From an uncultured Elusimicrobiales bacterium (GTDB lineage Bacteria > Elusimicrobiota > Elusimicrobia > Elusimicrobiales > Elusimicrobiaceae): DNA of 64,000 nucleotides. Shown here piece by piece: positions 33,980 to 42,828 of this stretch. Both the position numbers and the translations under genes were made by a program. Location of the stretch: assembly GCA_944326725.1 (NCBI GenBank), contig CALVFA010000045.1, positions 1 through 64,000 of the forward strand, given 5' to 3'. Below the pieces are notes generated by a model that ran no database searches, was not told the DNA's origin, and saw only the letters and a program-made list of their open reading frames with translations. Numbering within the stretch: the first letter of the stretch is position 1; every line of letters starts with the position of its first letter.

Positions 33980-35446
33980 TTAGTCCGCTTTTTCCACGGC
34001 GGTTGTTGCTTCTGAAGCTGGAGCCTGCTGCGGATTTAGCGGCAGACCCAATGCAAAATGATACACCACGCCTGTGAAAAAAGCAATTTGTTCTTTGTAA
34101 TCATTTTCAGATATATATTCGTCCGGCGCATGCGCAGCGGCCGCCGGGCCCTGGGAGTTCATAGCCGGCCCCAGCCCATAGGTAATCACCCCCAGCCGGC
34201 GCAAAAACTCCCCGTCGCCGGAGGCGGGGCTCATGCCCGGCACAGTAACGGCCCCGGGCCATATGGCCTGCGCCGTTTGCGCCAATGCGGCAAACAATTC
34301 ATCAGAGCCGTCCATCGGCGCCGGAAACGGCAGCTGCGGACGCTCTAAAATTTCCAAAGACAAATAGTCTTCGTGGCCCAAAAAAGTGCGCAGCTCTTCA
34401 AAAAAAGCGTCCGGGTCCGTGCCCGGCAGCAAGCGTACATTAACAATGGCGGACGCTTCAGACACAGCCGCCCCGGTGTCCGTACCGGAGGAGATATTGA
34501 CCGGGTTTATCGTGTCTTTTAGCTGGGTGCGGAAAAAGGAATCTTTGGCCATGATGTCGGCGGCCATTTGCTGGTCCTGCGGATTGTCAGATAGCAGCAG
34601 GCGTATGGTGGTTTGGCCGTCTTCATCTTGCAGCGGGGCAATGCGGCGGAAAAATTCCTGCGTGGCCGGGGTCAGCCGCGCCGGCGGATTAAACTGGGGC
34701 AGCCGCGCCAATGCCTGAGACAAACGGTAAACGGCGTTTTCCGGCACCGGGACGGAAGCATGGGCCGCCTCACCGGAGGCGGTAATTTTAATGTCCATGT
34801 ACATTTTGGTCCCGGCTTCGGCGAAAATAAGCGTGGTGCCCTGCGGCTCGTCCTGGATAATGCCGCCGCCTTCATTTAAAGCATAGCCTGCGTTGATGTT
34901 GTCCCATTGGGTTTCGCCCAACCATTTGAGGCCGGTGGCGCTGCCGGCTTCTTCCCCGGAAGTAACGAGAAATAAAATGTCTCTTTTGGGGGTCAGGCCG
35001 GAGTCTTTGATATGGGTAAAAAGAGCCAAATGCATGGCGGTATAGTTTTTGGCGTCTGTGCTGCCCAAGCCGTAAATGCGTCCGTCTTCTAATGTGGCTT
35101 TAAACGGGGGATAGGTCCATCCTTCTCCGGCGGCTTGGGTATCTATGTGGGAAATGAGCAGCAGGGGCTTGGCCTGCGGGTCACTGCCTTTAATGCGGGC
35201 CAGCAGGTTAGCCGCCCCTTTGCGCGGGGAGAGAAAATCCCAATCAATATGGTGCTTGTTCAGCTCTTTGTAAATATAACGCACCGCGGCGGTTTCATTG
35301 GGCTGTGGCTCTGAGGTGTCAATACGGATTAATTCAATTAAGTGCTTTTTGGCTTGGTCATATATTTTTTGTGTATCAGGAGCCGGCGCCGCCCAAACCA
35401 GGGTGCCATAGGCAAGAGCCAAGAGGGAAAAGAAAACTTTTTTCAT
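33980..35446 (-). CDS. Exported M20 family metallopeptidase
   Basis: A 488-residue M20/M25/M40 zinc hydrolase with a signal peptide (MKKVFFSLLALAYGTLVWA). Metal-site motifs: LLISHIDTQ near residue 100, GLGSTDAKNYTAMHL near 133, VTSGEEAGS near 168, and AHAPDEYIS near 455; the lid domain carries GEAAHASVPVPENA. Likely a periplasmic di- or tripeptidase or deacylase; substrate unknown. The C-terminus is Ala/Pro-rich. Its ATG overlaps the stop of the upstream DUF192 gene (ATGA). Confidence 0.86.
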   Translation of the reverse strand: MKKVFFSLLALAYGTLVWAAPAPDTQKIYDQAKKHLIELIRIDTSEPQPNETAAVRYIYKELNKHHIDWDFLSPRKGAANLLARIKGSDPQAKPLLLISHIDTQAAGEGWTYPPFKATLEDGRIYGLGSTDAKNYTAMHLALFTHIKDSGLTPKRDILFLVTSGEEAGSATGLKWLGETQWDNINAGYALNEGGGIIQDEPQGTTLIFAEAGTKMYMDIKITASGEAAHASVPVPENAVYRLSQALARLPQFNPPARLTPATQEFFRRIAPLQDEDGQTTIRLLLSDNPQDQQMAADIMAKDSFFRTQLKDTINPVNISSGTDTGAAVSEASAIVNVRLLPGTDPDAFFEELRTFLGHEDYLSLEILERPQLPFPAPMDGSDELFAALAQTAQAIWPGAVTVPGMSPASGDGEFLRRLGVITYGLGPAMNSQGPAAAAHAPDEYISENDYKEQIAFFTGVVYHFALGLPLNPQQAPASEATTAVEKAD

Positions 35447-35907
35447 AGGGCGGTCCGTTCAAATTGCAAGGTGTCGCCTTGTTTGAGGCCGTGGCGCGAT
35501 ATGGTGCCGGCGGCGGCTTCCAGCACATATTGGGCTTTGCCGCCTACGACGGGTATTTGATGGTCTGGCGTATAGGTATAGGTGTGAGGCACCCGCTCGT
35601 ACAGGGCGTTAATTTGGCCCTGCGGATTTAGAAAAAGAATGTCTAAATCTATCAGGGTGTTTTTCATCCAAAAGTATTGCTGGGCCTCTTGGTCAAACAG
35701 AAAGAGCATGCCCTCGTTCTGAGGCAGTTGCTTAACAAACATGAGGCCCTTTTCCGTTTTCTGCGGTGTATCGGCTATGCGGGCGCGTATGACAAAGCCG
35801 TCGGGCAGGGTGACGTCCGTTTCGGCGTATTCATTGCAGGCGCAGAATACCAAACAGCCAAGCAGTACTACCGGCGCCCAAAAATAAAAGCGGAAAAATT
35901 GTTTCAT
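35443..35907 (-). CDS. DUF192 lipoprotein-like protein
   Basis: A 154-residue DUF192 protein with an N-terminal export signal whose hydrophobic core ends in cysteines (LLGC at 18, CAC at 22-24), consistent with a lipoprotein though the lipobox is not canonical. The DUF192 pattern follows: TEKGLMFVKQLPQNEGMLFL, YFWMKNTLIDLDILFLN and AQYVLEAAAG. The start is set by the signal peptide: TG-C-TACACT on the minus strand ends exactly six bases before this ATG and no ribosome site exists. Translationally coupled to the downstream M20 gene. Confidence 0.83.
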   Translation of the reverse strand: MKQFFRFYFWAPVVLLGCLVFCACNEYAETDVTLPDGFVIRARIADTPQKTEKGLMFVKQLPQNEGMLFLFDQEAQQYFWMKNTLIDLDILFLNPQGQINALYERVPHTYTYTPDHQIPVVGGKAQYVLEAAAGTISRHGLKQGDTLQFERTAL

Positions 35908-35913
35908 GTATAT

Positions 35914-35922
35914 AGTGTAGCA
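35914..35922 (-). promoter_or_regulatory. Extended -10 of the DUF192-M20-VIT operon
   Basis: TG-C-TACACT on the minus strand, then ATATAC and the ATG. Predicted leaderless promoter. Confidence 0.55.
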
Positions 35923-36064
35923 AAAACAATGCACCGCGCGCGGCTTTGGCGGGAAAGAATTTGTGGAAGCCGGGGCCCTGGGGAAAGGCCGGTATTCACG
36001 CAACAACTAGAGCGTCTGAGAGCGCAGCGGAAAGAAGAAAACGCAGCGCAGGAGAGATTTATTC

Positions 36065-36092
36065 TTGGACAGTAACCGTAAATTGCTATAAT
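36065..36092 (+). promoter_or_regulatory. Promoter of the oligopeptide transporter operon
   Basis: TTGGAC (36065-36070), 16-base spacer ending TG-C, TATAAT (36087-36092); the ATG lies eight bases downstream, so the mRNA would be leaderless or nearly so. Confidence 0.7.
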
Positions 36093-36100
36093 ACTACCAT

Positions 36101-37090
36101 ATGGACGCGCGTGAAGATACGGTATTAAGCGTAGAAGAGCTGCGGGTAAGTTTTGGCAGCGGCCCGGACCGGACGGAAGTGGTCCGGGGGCTGAGCTACC
36201 GCCTGCAGAAAGGAAAAGTGCTGGCGGTGGTGGGGGAATCCGGCTGCGGCAAAACCGTACACGCCCTGTCTTTGTTAAAACTGCTTCCTCCCGGCGCAGA
36301 GATTACCGAAGGGCGTATTTTATACCGGGGAAAAGACGTACTTTCTCTAAGCGCAGAGGCCCTGCGCAAGCTGCGCGGGGCGGAAATGTCCATGATTTTC
36401 CAGGATCCCATGACCAGCCTAAACCCCATACGCACCATAGGCAGCCAGCTGGTGGAAACGATTTTGGCCCACAGCACCTGTTCTAAACTGCAGGCCCAGG
36501 CCCGGGCGGTGCGCCTGCTTAAAAAAGTAGGCATAGAGAACGCCCGCCAGCGGCTAAACGAATATCCTTTCCAGTTTTCCGGCGGGCAGCGCCAGCGTAT
36601 TATGATTGCCATGGCGCTGTGCCTTAACCCCAGTATTTTAATTGCCGATGAGCCCACTACCGCATTAGACGTTACCATTCAGGCCCAAATTTTAAAATTG
36701 ATTAAAGAGCTACAGCGCCAAAGCGGCATGGCGGCGGTGTTTATTACGCATAACTTAGCCATTGTGGCGGATATTGCAGATGAAGTGTTGGTACTCTATG
36801 GCGGCTATTGCGTAGAACAAGCCGCCGTGGAAGAGCTGTTCGCCGCGCCAAAGCACCCCTATACCCGGGGGCTGTTGGGGTCTTTGGTATCGCTTAAACG
36901 CAAAGAAACGCATTTGCCCGCAATAGAGGGATATCCGCCTGCTCCGGGGACTTTGCAGGCAGGCTGCCCTTTTGCGCCGCGCTGTCCGCATGTGTGGGAC
37001 AAGTGCCGCGCCAGTTTGCCTCCTTTGTTTGAGCGGCAAGGACATAAAGTGCGCTGTTGGCTGGTGGAAAAAGATGAAGAACCCCGTTGA
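36101..37090 (+). CDS. oppD: Oligopeptide/dipeptide ABC transporter ATPase (OppD/DppD type)
   Basis: A 329-residue ATPase energising peptide import. Walker A GESGCGKT near residue 46, Q-loop MIFQDPMTSLNP, signature FSGGQRQRI near 162, Walker B ILIADEPTTALD and H-loop ITHN are intact; the peptide-transporter C-terminal extension with CPFAPRCPHVWDKC is present. The start is eight bases after a TATAAT box with no ribosome site. It overlaps the next ATPase gene by 17 bases. Opp and Dpp cannot be told apart from sequence alone. Confidence 0.92.
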   Translation: MDAREDTVLSVEELRVSFGSGPDRTEVVRGLSYRLQKGKVLAVVGESGCGKTVHALSLLKLLPPGAEITEGRILYRGKDVLSLSAEALRKLRGAEMSMIFQDPMTSLNPIRTIGSQLVETILAHSTCSKLQAQARAVRLLKKVGIENARQRLNEYPFQFSGGQRQRIMIAMALCLNPSILIADEPTTALDVTIQAQILKLIKELQRQSGMAAVFITHNLAIVADIADEVLVLYGGYCVEQAAVEELFAAPKHPYTRGLLGSLVSLKRKETHLPAIEGYPPAPGTLQAGCPFAPRCPHVWDKCRASLPPLFERQGHKVRCWLVEKDEEPR

Positions 37091-38069
37091 AATTAAAAAT
37101 TTATACAAAGCTTACCCGCGCCGCGGCGCCTGGCTTTGGGGCAAAGCGGAAGAAAAAACCGTGCTGCGTGATGTAACGCTGCAGGTGGGCGCGCGGGAAA
37201 TTGTGGGGTTAGTGGGAGAGTCCGGTTGTGGCAAGACCACGCTGGCTAAGGTGCTTTTGGGGCTGGAAAAATACCAGTCCGGCTCCGTACAGGTGCAGGG
37301 GCTGGAGCTGAAAAATTTGAGCAAGGCCGGTTTTAAAAAATTGCGCCGCCAGGTGCAGGTGGTGTTTCAGGACCCGTATTCCAGCCTGGACCCGCGCCAA
37401 ACGGTGCGGCAAATCCTTTGCGAGCCGTGGGACATACACGGCTTGCACAAAGAAAAAAACGAACGGGAAAAAGCTTTACATAGCTTAATGCGCGCGGTGG
37501 GGCTAGACCCGGTGTATTTGGACCGCTGGCCGCATGAATTTTCCGGCGGGCAGCGCCAGCGCATTGCCATAGCGCGCGCTTTGGCGCTGGAGCCGCAGCT
37601 GCTGGTGGCTGATGAGCCGGTGTCTGCGCTGGACGTTTCGGTGCAGGCGCAAATTTTGAATTTGCTTAAAGACATCAGCCGCACCCGCGCGCTGGGTATG
37701 TTGTTTATTTCGCACGATTTTGCGGTAGCCCGTTTTTTGTGCGACCGCATAGCTGTGATGTACCAGGGGCAAATTTTAGAGGTTGCCCCTACCGAAGAAC
37801 TGCTGCAAAACCCGCAGCATCCGTATACGGAAGCGCTTTTGTCTGCCGTCCCGGTGCCGGACCCGCATATGCAGAAGGCCCGCCAGCCGGTGGCAATAAA
37901 AACAGACAATAAACGTGCCGCCTCTTGGTGTCCGTATGCGCCGCGCTGCCGCTATTACGCGGCGGCCCAATGCAACCGGGCTTTGCCGCCGGAAACAAAA
38001 ACAAAAGAACATTTTTGTGCGTGCGTACTGTTGCCTTTCCAAAAAGAAAAAAGCCGCTACGCCGTATAA
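37074..38069 (+). CDS. oppF: Oligopeptide/dipeptide ABC transporter ATPase (OppF/DppF type)
   Basis: A 331-residue partner ATPase. Walker A GESGCGKT near residue 50, VVFQDPYSSLDPR, FSGGQRQRIAIARAL, LLVADEPVSALDV and SHDFA are all present, followed by the cysteine-containing C-terminal segment (CPYAPRCRYYAAAQC). Start chosen at the ATG inside the oppD end because the homologous region begins with NPVEIKNLYKAYP; a longer frame runs antiphase through oppD. Works as a heterodimer with OppD on the permeases encoded two genes downstream. Confidence 0.91.
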   Translation: MKNPVEIKNLYKAYPRRGAWLWGKAEEKTVLRDVTLQVGAREIVGLVGESGCGKTTLAKVLLGLEKYQSGSVQVQGLELKNLSKAGFKKLRRQVQVVFQDPYSSLDPRQTVRQILCEPWDIHGLHKEKNEREKALHSLMRAVGLDPVYLDRWPHEFSGGQRQRIAIARALALEPQLLVADEPVSALDVSVQAQILNLLKDISRTRALGMLFISHDFAVARFLCDRIAVMYQGQILEVAPTEELLQNPQHPYTEALLSAVPVPDPHMQKARQPVAIKTDNKRAASWCPYAPRCRYYAAAQCNRALPPETKTKEHFCACVLLPFQKEKSRYAV

Positions 38070-38083
38070 GTTTAGGAGGAATT

Positions 38084-39235
38084 ATGAACATAAAAATCAA
38101 TGAAAAAAGACTTTTGGACACCTTTTTAAAACTGGTTGTTATAGACAGCGAATCTTTAAGCGAAGGCGCCATACAGAAATATTTGGCGGCGGAACTGAAA
38201 AAGCTGGGCTGCACAGTCTTTATAGATAAAGCCGGCAAAAAAATCGGTTCAGATGCGCAGGGCAATATTATTGCCACTTTTAAAGGCACCCGTTCCGGCA
38301 AACCCTTTTTGCTCTCTTCCCATATGGACACCGTCCGCCCCGGTAAAGGCGTTAAGCCCCAGGTTAAAAACAACCGGGTTACCAGCGGCGGAGACACTAT
38401 TTTGGGAGCCGACGACAAATCCGGCCTGGCCATTATTTTGGAAGTATTGCGCACGCTCAAAGAACAGAAACTGCAGCACGGCCCGGTGCAGGTTATTTTT
38501 ACGCTTAATGAAGAGAATGGTATGTTGGGTGCTAAAAACCTGGACTACAGCAAAATCAAAGGCTGTGACGGGTTGATTCTGGACAATGAAAGCGTAGATG
38601 AATTGTTAATCCAGGGGCCGGAGGTCCGGGATTTTAAAGTATATATCAAAGGCGTTGCCGCGCATGCGGGGGTCTGCCCGGAGAAAGGTATTTCCGCTTT
38701 AGAGGTGGCTGCCAGAGCTTTGTCTTTAATGAAAACGGGCCGTGTGGATAAAGAAACGGTGTGCAATTTTGGGGTAGTGCACGGCGGAGAAGTGACCAAT
38801 GTGGTCATGCCTTATTTGGAGCTTAAGGCCGAAGCGCGCAGCCTGAGCCCCAAAAAACTGGAAAAACAAATTAAACATATGAAAGATTGCTTTGCCAAAG
38901 CCGCCAAAGCTTTTACTAAGCGCGTGGACGGCAAAACGATTAAGCCGCAAATTACCATAGAGACGCCGCTGCGTTACGGCACGTTAAACGTGCCTAAAAC
39001 CGCCCCGGCTGTAAAGCTGGTGCAGGCGGCGGCTAAGAAAAACGGCGTCAACCTTAAATTGGCCGCTTCCGGCGGTGGCTGTGACGCCAATGTGATGTGC
39101 CAACATGGTTTATTAATGCCCAATTTGGGCTTGGGTGTGCAAAAGTGCCACACGACGGAAGAATATTTAAAGATTAAAGAGTTTTGCCAGGCGGCGGCCA
39201 TTGTGCTCGATACCGTGTTGGCTTATGGCAAATAA
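38084..39235 (+). CDS. M20 family peptidase (PepT-like) inside the transporter operon
   Basis: A 383-residue cytosolic M20 zinc peptidase resembling peptidase T-like tripeptidases. Motifs: LLSSHMDTVRPG near residue 78, ILGADDKSGLA near 105, TLNEENGMLGAKN near 142, and KVYIKGVAAHAGVCPEKG in the dimerisation domain. TAGGAGGA lies a few bases upstream of the ATG. Its position between the ATPase and permease genes suggests that imported peptides are hydrolysed directly. A longer frame upstream overlaps oppF and is not supported. Confidence 0.88.
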   Translation: MNIKINEKRLLDTFLKLVVIDSESLSEGAIQKYLAAELKKLGCTVFIDKAGKKIGSDAQGNIIATFKGTRSGKPFLLSSHMDTVRPGKGVKPQVKNNRVTSGGDTILGADDKSGLAIILEVLRTLKEQKLQHGPVQVIFTLNEENGMLGAKNLDYSKIKGCDGLILDNESVDELLIQGPEVRDFKVYIKGVAAHAGVCPEKGISALEVAARALSLMKTGRVDKETVCNFGVVHGGEVTNVVMPYLELKAEARSLSPKKLEKQIKHMKDCFAKAAKAFTKRVDGKTIKPQITIETPLRYGTLNVPKTAPAVKLVQAAAKKNGVNLKLAASGGGCDANVMCQHGLLMPNLGLGVQKCHTTEEYLKIKEFCQAAAIVLDTVLAYGK

Positions 39236-39256
39236 TAAACTGCTAAAGATATAAAT

Positions 39257-40285
39257 ATGTTGCGCTATATTTTACGAAGACTTCTTTTGCTGCCGCTGGT
39301 GGCGCTGGGTGTGACGTTTTTGTTGTTCTTCTTAACCCAGCGCCTCAGCCCGGAGATGCGCGCGTCCCTGTATATTAAGGACCCGCGCCAAATGGGTGCG
39401 CTGGAAGAAGTGATCCAGAAATATGGCTTGCGCGACAATGTATTTAAGCAATATGGCCGTTGGCTAAACGGCGCCTTGCACGGAGATTTAGGCTACAGCC
39501 ACAGCGCTAATATGCCTGTTTCTCAGGCGATAAAAGAATACTTGCCCGCTACAATACAGCTGGCAGTGGTGACCATCATACTAGTGGTGTTCTTTGGCGT
39601 ATGGTTTGGGGTAGTGTCTGCTGTAAAAAAAGATAAATGGCAGGACGTATGCGCCCGGCTGATATCGGTGGGCGGGTTTTCTCTGCCGATTTTTGTGCTG
39701 GGGCTGTTGCTGTTGATGGTGTTTTACGGCAAGCTTGGGTGGTTCCCGCCCGGCGGATATTCCGTTTCTACTGATGTCATGGTGCATTCCCCTTCCTTTC
39801 ATTCTTATACGGGATTCTTGCTGATAGACTCTTTGCTTAACGGTAACTTGAGGGTATTTTTTGATGTGCTGCGCCACCTGGTGCTCCCGGCGGTGACGCT
39901 GTGCATAGGCTCCTTTGCGCTGATGGTGCGCGTTATGCGTTCGTCTATGCTGGAAGAATTAGGCAAAGATTATGTGCGCACGGCCCGCGCCAAAGGCTTG
40001 CCGGAGCGTGCCGTCATATATCGTCATGCGGGCAAGAACGCCATTATCCCCGTGATTACGCTGGCGGGCATACAATTTATCCGTTTGCTGGGGGGGACGG
40101 TGATAGTGGAAACGATTTTTGATTATCCCGGCATAGGCCGCTTTGGCGTAACGGCGGCCCAGCAATTGGATATTGCCGGCATTATGGGGTTTTCGCTGAT
40201 GGTGGCGGTGCTGTTTGTGTTGGGCAATTTAGTCTCCGACGTGTTATATACGGCGGTGGACCCGAGGATTAAATTAAGTGACTAA
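39257..40285 (+). CDS. oppB: Oligopeptide/dipeptide ABC transporter permease (OppB/DppB type)
   Basis: A 342-residue inner-membrane permease with six hydrophobic segments, N-terminal MLRYILRRLLLLPLVALGVT typical of OppB, and the EAA loop near DYVRTARAKGLPERAVIYRHAGKNAIIP contacting the ATPases. Pairs with the next gene. It overlaps oppC by eight bases. No substrate-binding protein is encoded in the cluster. Confidence 0.92.
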   Translation: MLRYILRRLLLLPLVALGVTFLLFFLTQRLSPEMRASLYIKDPRQMGALEEVIQKYGLRDNVFKQYGRWLNGALHGDLGYSHSANMPVSQAIKEYLPATIQLAVVTIILVVFFGVWFGVVSAVKKDKWQDVCARLISVGGFSLPIFVLGLLLLMVFYGKLGWFPPGGYSVSTDVMVHSPSFHSYTGFLLIDSLLNGNLRVFFDVLRHLVLPAVTLCIGSFALMVRVMRSSMLEELGKDYVRTARAKGLPERAVIYRHAGKNAIIPVITLAGIQFIRLLGGTVIVETIFDYPGIGRFGVTAAQQLDIAGIMGFSLMVAVLFVLGNLVSDVLYTAVDPRIKLSD

Positions 40286-41150
40286 CCGTATTTTTAAACG
40301 CATTTGTCAGAACAAAGCCTCTTTGTCGGGGTTTGTGCTGGTGGCTTTATTTGCGCTGGTGGCCTTATTTGCGCCGGTGCTGGCCCCTGTGCATAATGTC
40401 AATAATCCCTATCAGTTGCCACAAAGCAGTTACAGCATTACCCCACAGCCGCCTTCAGCGGAACATATTTTTGGTACTACTGAGCAACAATATGATTTGT
40501 ATTATGGCGTAGTATGGGGTACGCGCTTGGCGTTTAAAATCGGTATTACGGTTACGTTTTTTGCTTTTTTAATCGGACTGTTTTTGGGGTCTGCCGCGGC
40601 GTATTTTGGCGGCGTGATAGATGAGGTAATTATGCGCTTTACCGATGTGGTATTTGCGGTGCCGTCTTTGGTGCTGGCTATGGTGATTGCCGCCATGTTG
40701 GGGCCGGACATTCAAAATATGATGATAGCGCTGACGGCGGTGGCTTGGCCTTCGTATGCACGTTTGGTGCGCGGAGATGTGCTCTCTGTTAAACAGCGCG
40801 ATTTTGTGACGGCGTCGCGCGCGTTGGGCGCACGGGGCCCGCGGCTGCTGCTAAAACATATTTTGCCTAACTCTATTTATCCGTCTATCGTGGTGGCCAG
40901 TTTGGACATTGGCTATATTGTGCTGACGGCGGCGTCTTTGTCTTTCTTGGGGCTTGGCGCACAGCCGGGAACGGCGGATTGGGGGCAGCTGATTGCCATG
41001 GCGCGCAACTGGGTATTGGGCGACGGAACAAACACATTTGCCTATTGGTATACCGTGGCGGTGCCGGGCGGGGTAATCTTTTTGTTTGTGTTAGGCTGGA
41101 ACTTGCTGGGGGACGGATTTCGGGATATTTTGGATCCCCGGCAGGGCTGA
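40278..41150 (+). CDS. oppC: Oligopeptide/dipeptide ABC transporter permease (OppC/DppC type)
   Basis: A 290-residue permease with the OppC N-terminal segment, the extracytoplasmic HIFGTTEQQYDLY motif (normally HxxGTDxxGRD), and the EAA loop RDFVTASRALGARGPRLLLKHILPN. Starts with GTG inside the oppB end, so the two are coupled. Forms the membrane channel with OppB. Confidence 0.91.
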   Translation: MTNRIFKRICQNKASLSGFVLVALFALVALFAPVLAPVHNVNNPYQLPQSSYSITPQPPSAEHIFGTTEQQYDLYYGVVWGTRLAFKIGITVTFFAFLIGLFLGSAAAYFGGVIDEVIMRFTDVVFAVPSLVLAMVIAAMLGPDIQNMMIALTAVAWPSYARLVRGDVLSVKQRDFVTASRALGARGPRLLLKHILPNSIYPSIVVASLDIGYIVLTAASLSFLGLGAQPGTADWGQLIAMARNWVLGDGTNTFAYWYTVAVPGGVIFLFVLGWNLLGDGFRDILDPRQG

Positions 41151-41201
41151 TTTAAGTTACAATGGAAGAAAGAACACTTTATCTTATTGGTTGAGGTTTC
41201 T

Positions 41202-42827
41202 ATGATACGCAGAAAAGATTTATACACCTCTTTGAGTGACAGTGCCTACCGCTTTCCGCAAAAGATAGCGTTGGTGGAAGCGGGTACCGGCAGAAAACTG
41301 ACGTATTTAGACTTGCTTATGCAGGTGGACCGTGCCGCCGATATGTTTTGGGAGCACGGCATCCGCAAAGGGGACCGCGTAGCCATCGTGCACCGCAATG
41401 CCATAGATGTGGTGGTGGCCAGCTACGGGCTGTATAAAATCGGGGCAGTATGTATTCCGATGAACTTTATGGTCACCAAACAAGAGGAGATCCAATTTAT
41501 TTTAAATAACTCCGGCGCAAAGGCCATTGTGACGCAGGGCGAGTTTATCCGCCATTACCTCAAAGCGCAGCCTTCTTTGCCGGATTTGAAATACATTTTT
41601 TCCACCGATACCATTCCTGAGTCTGCCCAAGACAAGCCTTTTGTGCAAAAGTTTTGGGAGCAGATAGAAAAATCTACTTATCACGATGAAACTGCCGGCT
41701 GCAATACCCGTACGGAAGATGACGCTTTTATTCTCTACACGTCCGGCACTACCGGCCAGCCTAAAGGCGCTATTTTGACGCATGGCAATTTGGCCAGCAA
41801 CGTGATATCCTGCGCGCAGATTTTTAAAATTAATGATGATGATTGTTTCCTTTGTCTGTTGCCGATGTTCCACTCTTTTGCGTGGACGACCTGCGTGGTC
41901 ATTCCGCTGTATTTAAACTTAAAAGTAGTTATCGTAGCCAATGTCATGCCCGCTAAGCCCTGGCTTTCTGCCATGGGCAGCGAAAACGTGACGCTGATTT
42001 TGGCGGTGCCGCAGATTTTGGCGGTGCTGTCCAAAGAGGCCAAAGGCTTTAAGCGGCTTTACCTGCAGTTTTGGCCGTTTAAAAATGTGCGCTTTGCCGT
42101 TTCCGGCGCGGCTCCGCTGACGCAGGAAATCAAAGACCGCTTTGAGCAAAAAATCGGCGTAAAGATTTTGGAAGGCTACGGTCTGACTGAAACCAGCCCG
42201 GTGGTCAGCGTCAACACAGAGGAATTGCAAAAGATTAAGTCCGTCGGCCCGGCTATTCCGTCCGTCAGCACGATTGTGCTTGACGATGAAGGCAATGAGG
42301 TGCCCCGCAACCAAGAAGGAGAGCTGTGTGTGAAAGGGCCCAACGTGTTCCGCGGCTATTTTGGCAACCCGCAGGCCACGCGTGACGCGTTTACCCAGGA
42401 CGGCTGGTTTAAAACCGGCGATATTGTGTCTGTAGATGATGACGGCTTTATCTTTATTAAAGACCGCAAGAAAGACATGATTATTATTAAGGGCTTAAAA
42501 GTTTTCTCCGCCCAGGTGGAAGCGATTATTAATTCTTGCCCCGGTATTGAAGAGTCTGCCATTATCGGCGTGCCGGACGGCAAAGGCGGAGAGCTGATTA
42601 AATGTTACGCCGTTAAGTCTGAAGGTTCCACTCTGACCGATGACGAATTCCGCAAATTCTTAAAGCAAAACTTGGACAACTATAAACGCCCGCGTGATTT
42701 TGAGTTTATAGATGAACTGCCCAAAAACAGCCTGCGCAAAGTGCTCAAGCGCAAACTCAGAGAAGACGCCGTAGAAAAAATGAAACAGCGCGCGCAAACT
42801 GCTTCGCAGGAGGAGGCGGCAGAGTAG
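41202..42827 (+). CDS. AMP-dependent acyl-CoA synthetase (FadD-like)
   Basis: A 541-residue ANL-superfamily ligase activating a carboxylic acid, probably a fatty acid, with ATP and CoA. P-loop FILYTSGTTGQPKGAILTH near residue 175, GYGLTETSP near 327, WFKTGDIVSVDDDGFIFI near 406, KDRKKDMIIIKG hinge region near 425, and the final KNSLRKVLKRKL with the catalytic Lys. No membrane segment. GAGG lies five bases before the ATG; TACAAT (41158-41163) may be its own -10. It is followed after one base by cca. Confidence 0.9.
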   Translation: MIRRKDLYTSLSDSAYRFPQKIALVEAGTGRKLTYLDLLMQVDRAADMFWEHGIRKGDRVAIVHRNAIDVVVASYGLYKIGAVCIPMNFMVTKQEEIQFILNNSGAKAIVTQGEFIRHYLKAQPSLPDLKYIFSTDTIPESAQDKPFVQKFWEQIEKSTYHDETAGCNTRTEDDAFILYTSGTTGQPKGAILTHGNLASNVISCAQIFKINDDDCFLCLLPMFHSFAWTTCVVIPLYLNLKVVIVANVMPAKPWLSAMGSENVTLILAVPQILAVLSKEAKGFKRLYLQFWPFKNVRFAVSGAAPLTQEIKDRFEQKIGVKILEGYGLTETSPVVSVNTEELQKIKSVGPAIPSVSTIVLDDEGNEVPRNQEGELCVKGPNVFRGYFGNPQATRDAFTQDGWFKTGDIVSVDDDGFIFIKDRKKDMIIIKGLKVFSAQVEAIINSCPGIEESAIIGVPDGKGGELIKCYAVKSEGSTLTDDEFRKFLKQNLDNYKRPRDFEFIDELPKNSLRKVLKRKLREDAVEKMKQRAQTASQEEAAE

Positions 42828-42828
42828 T

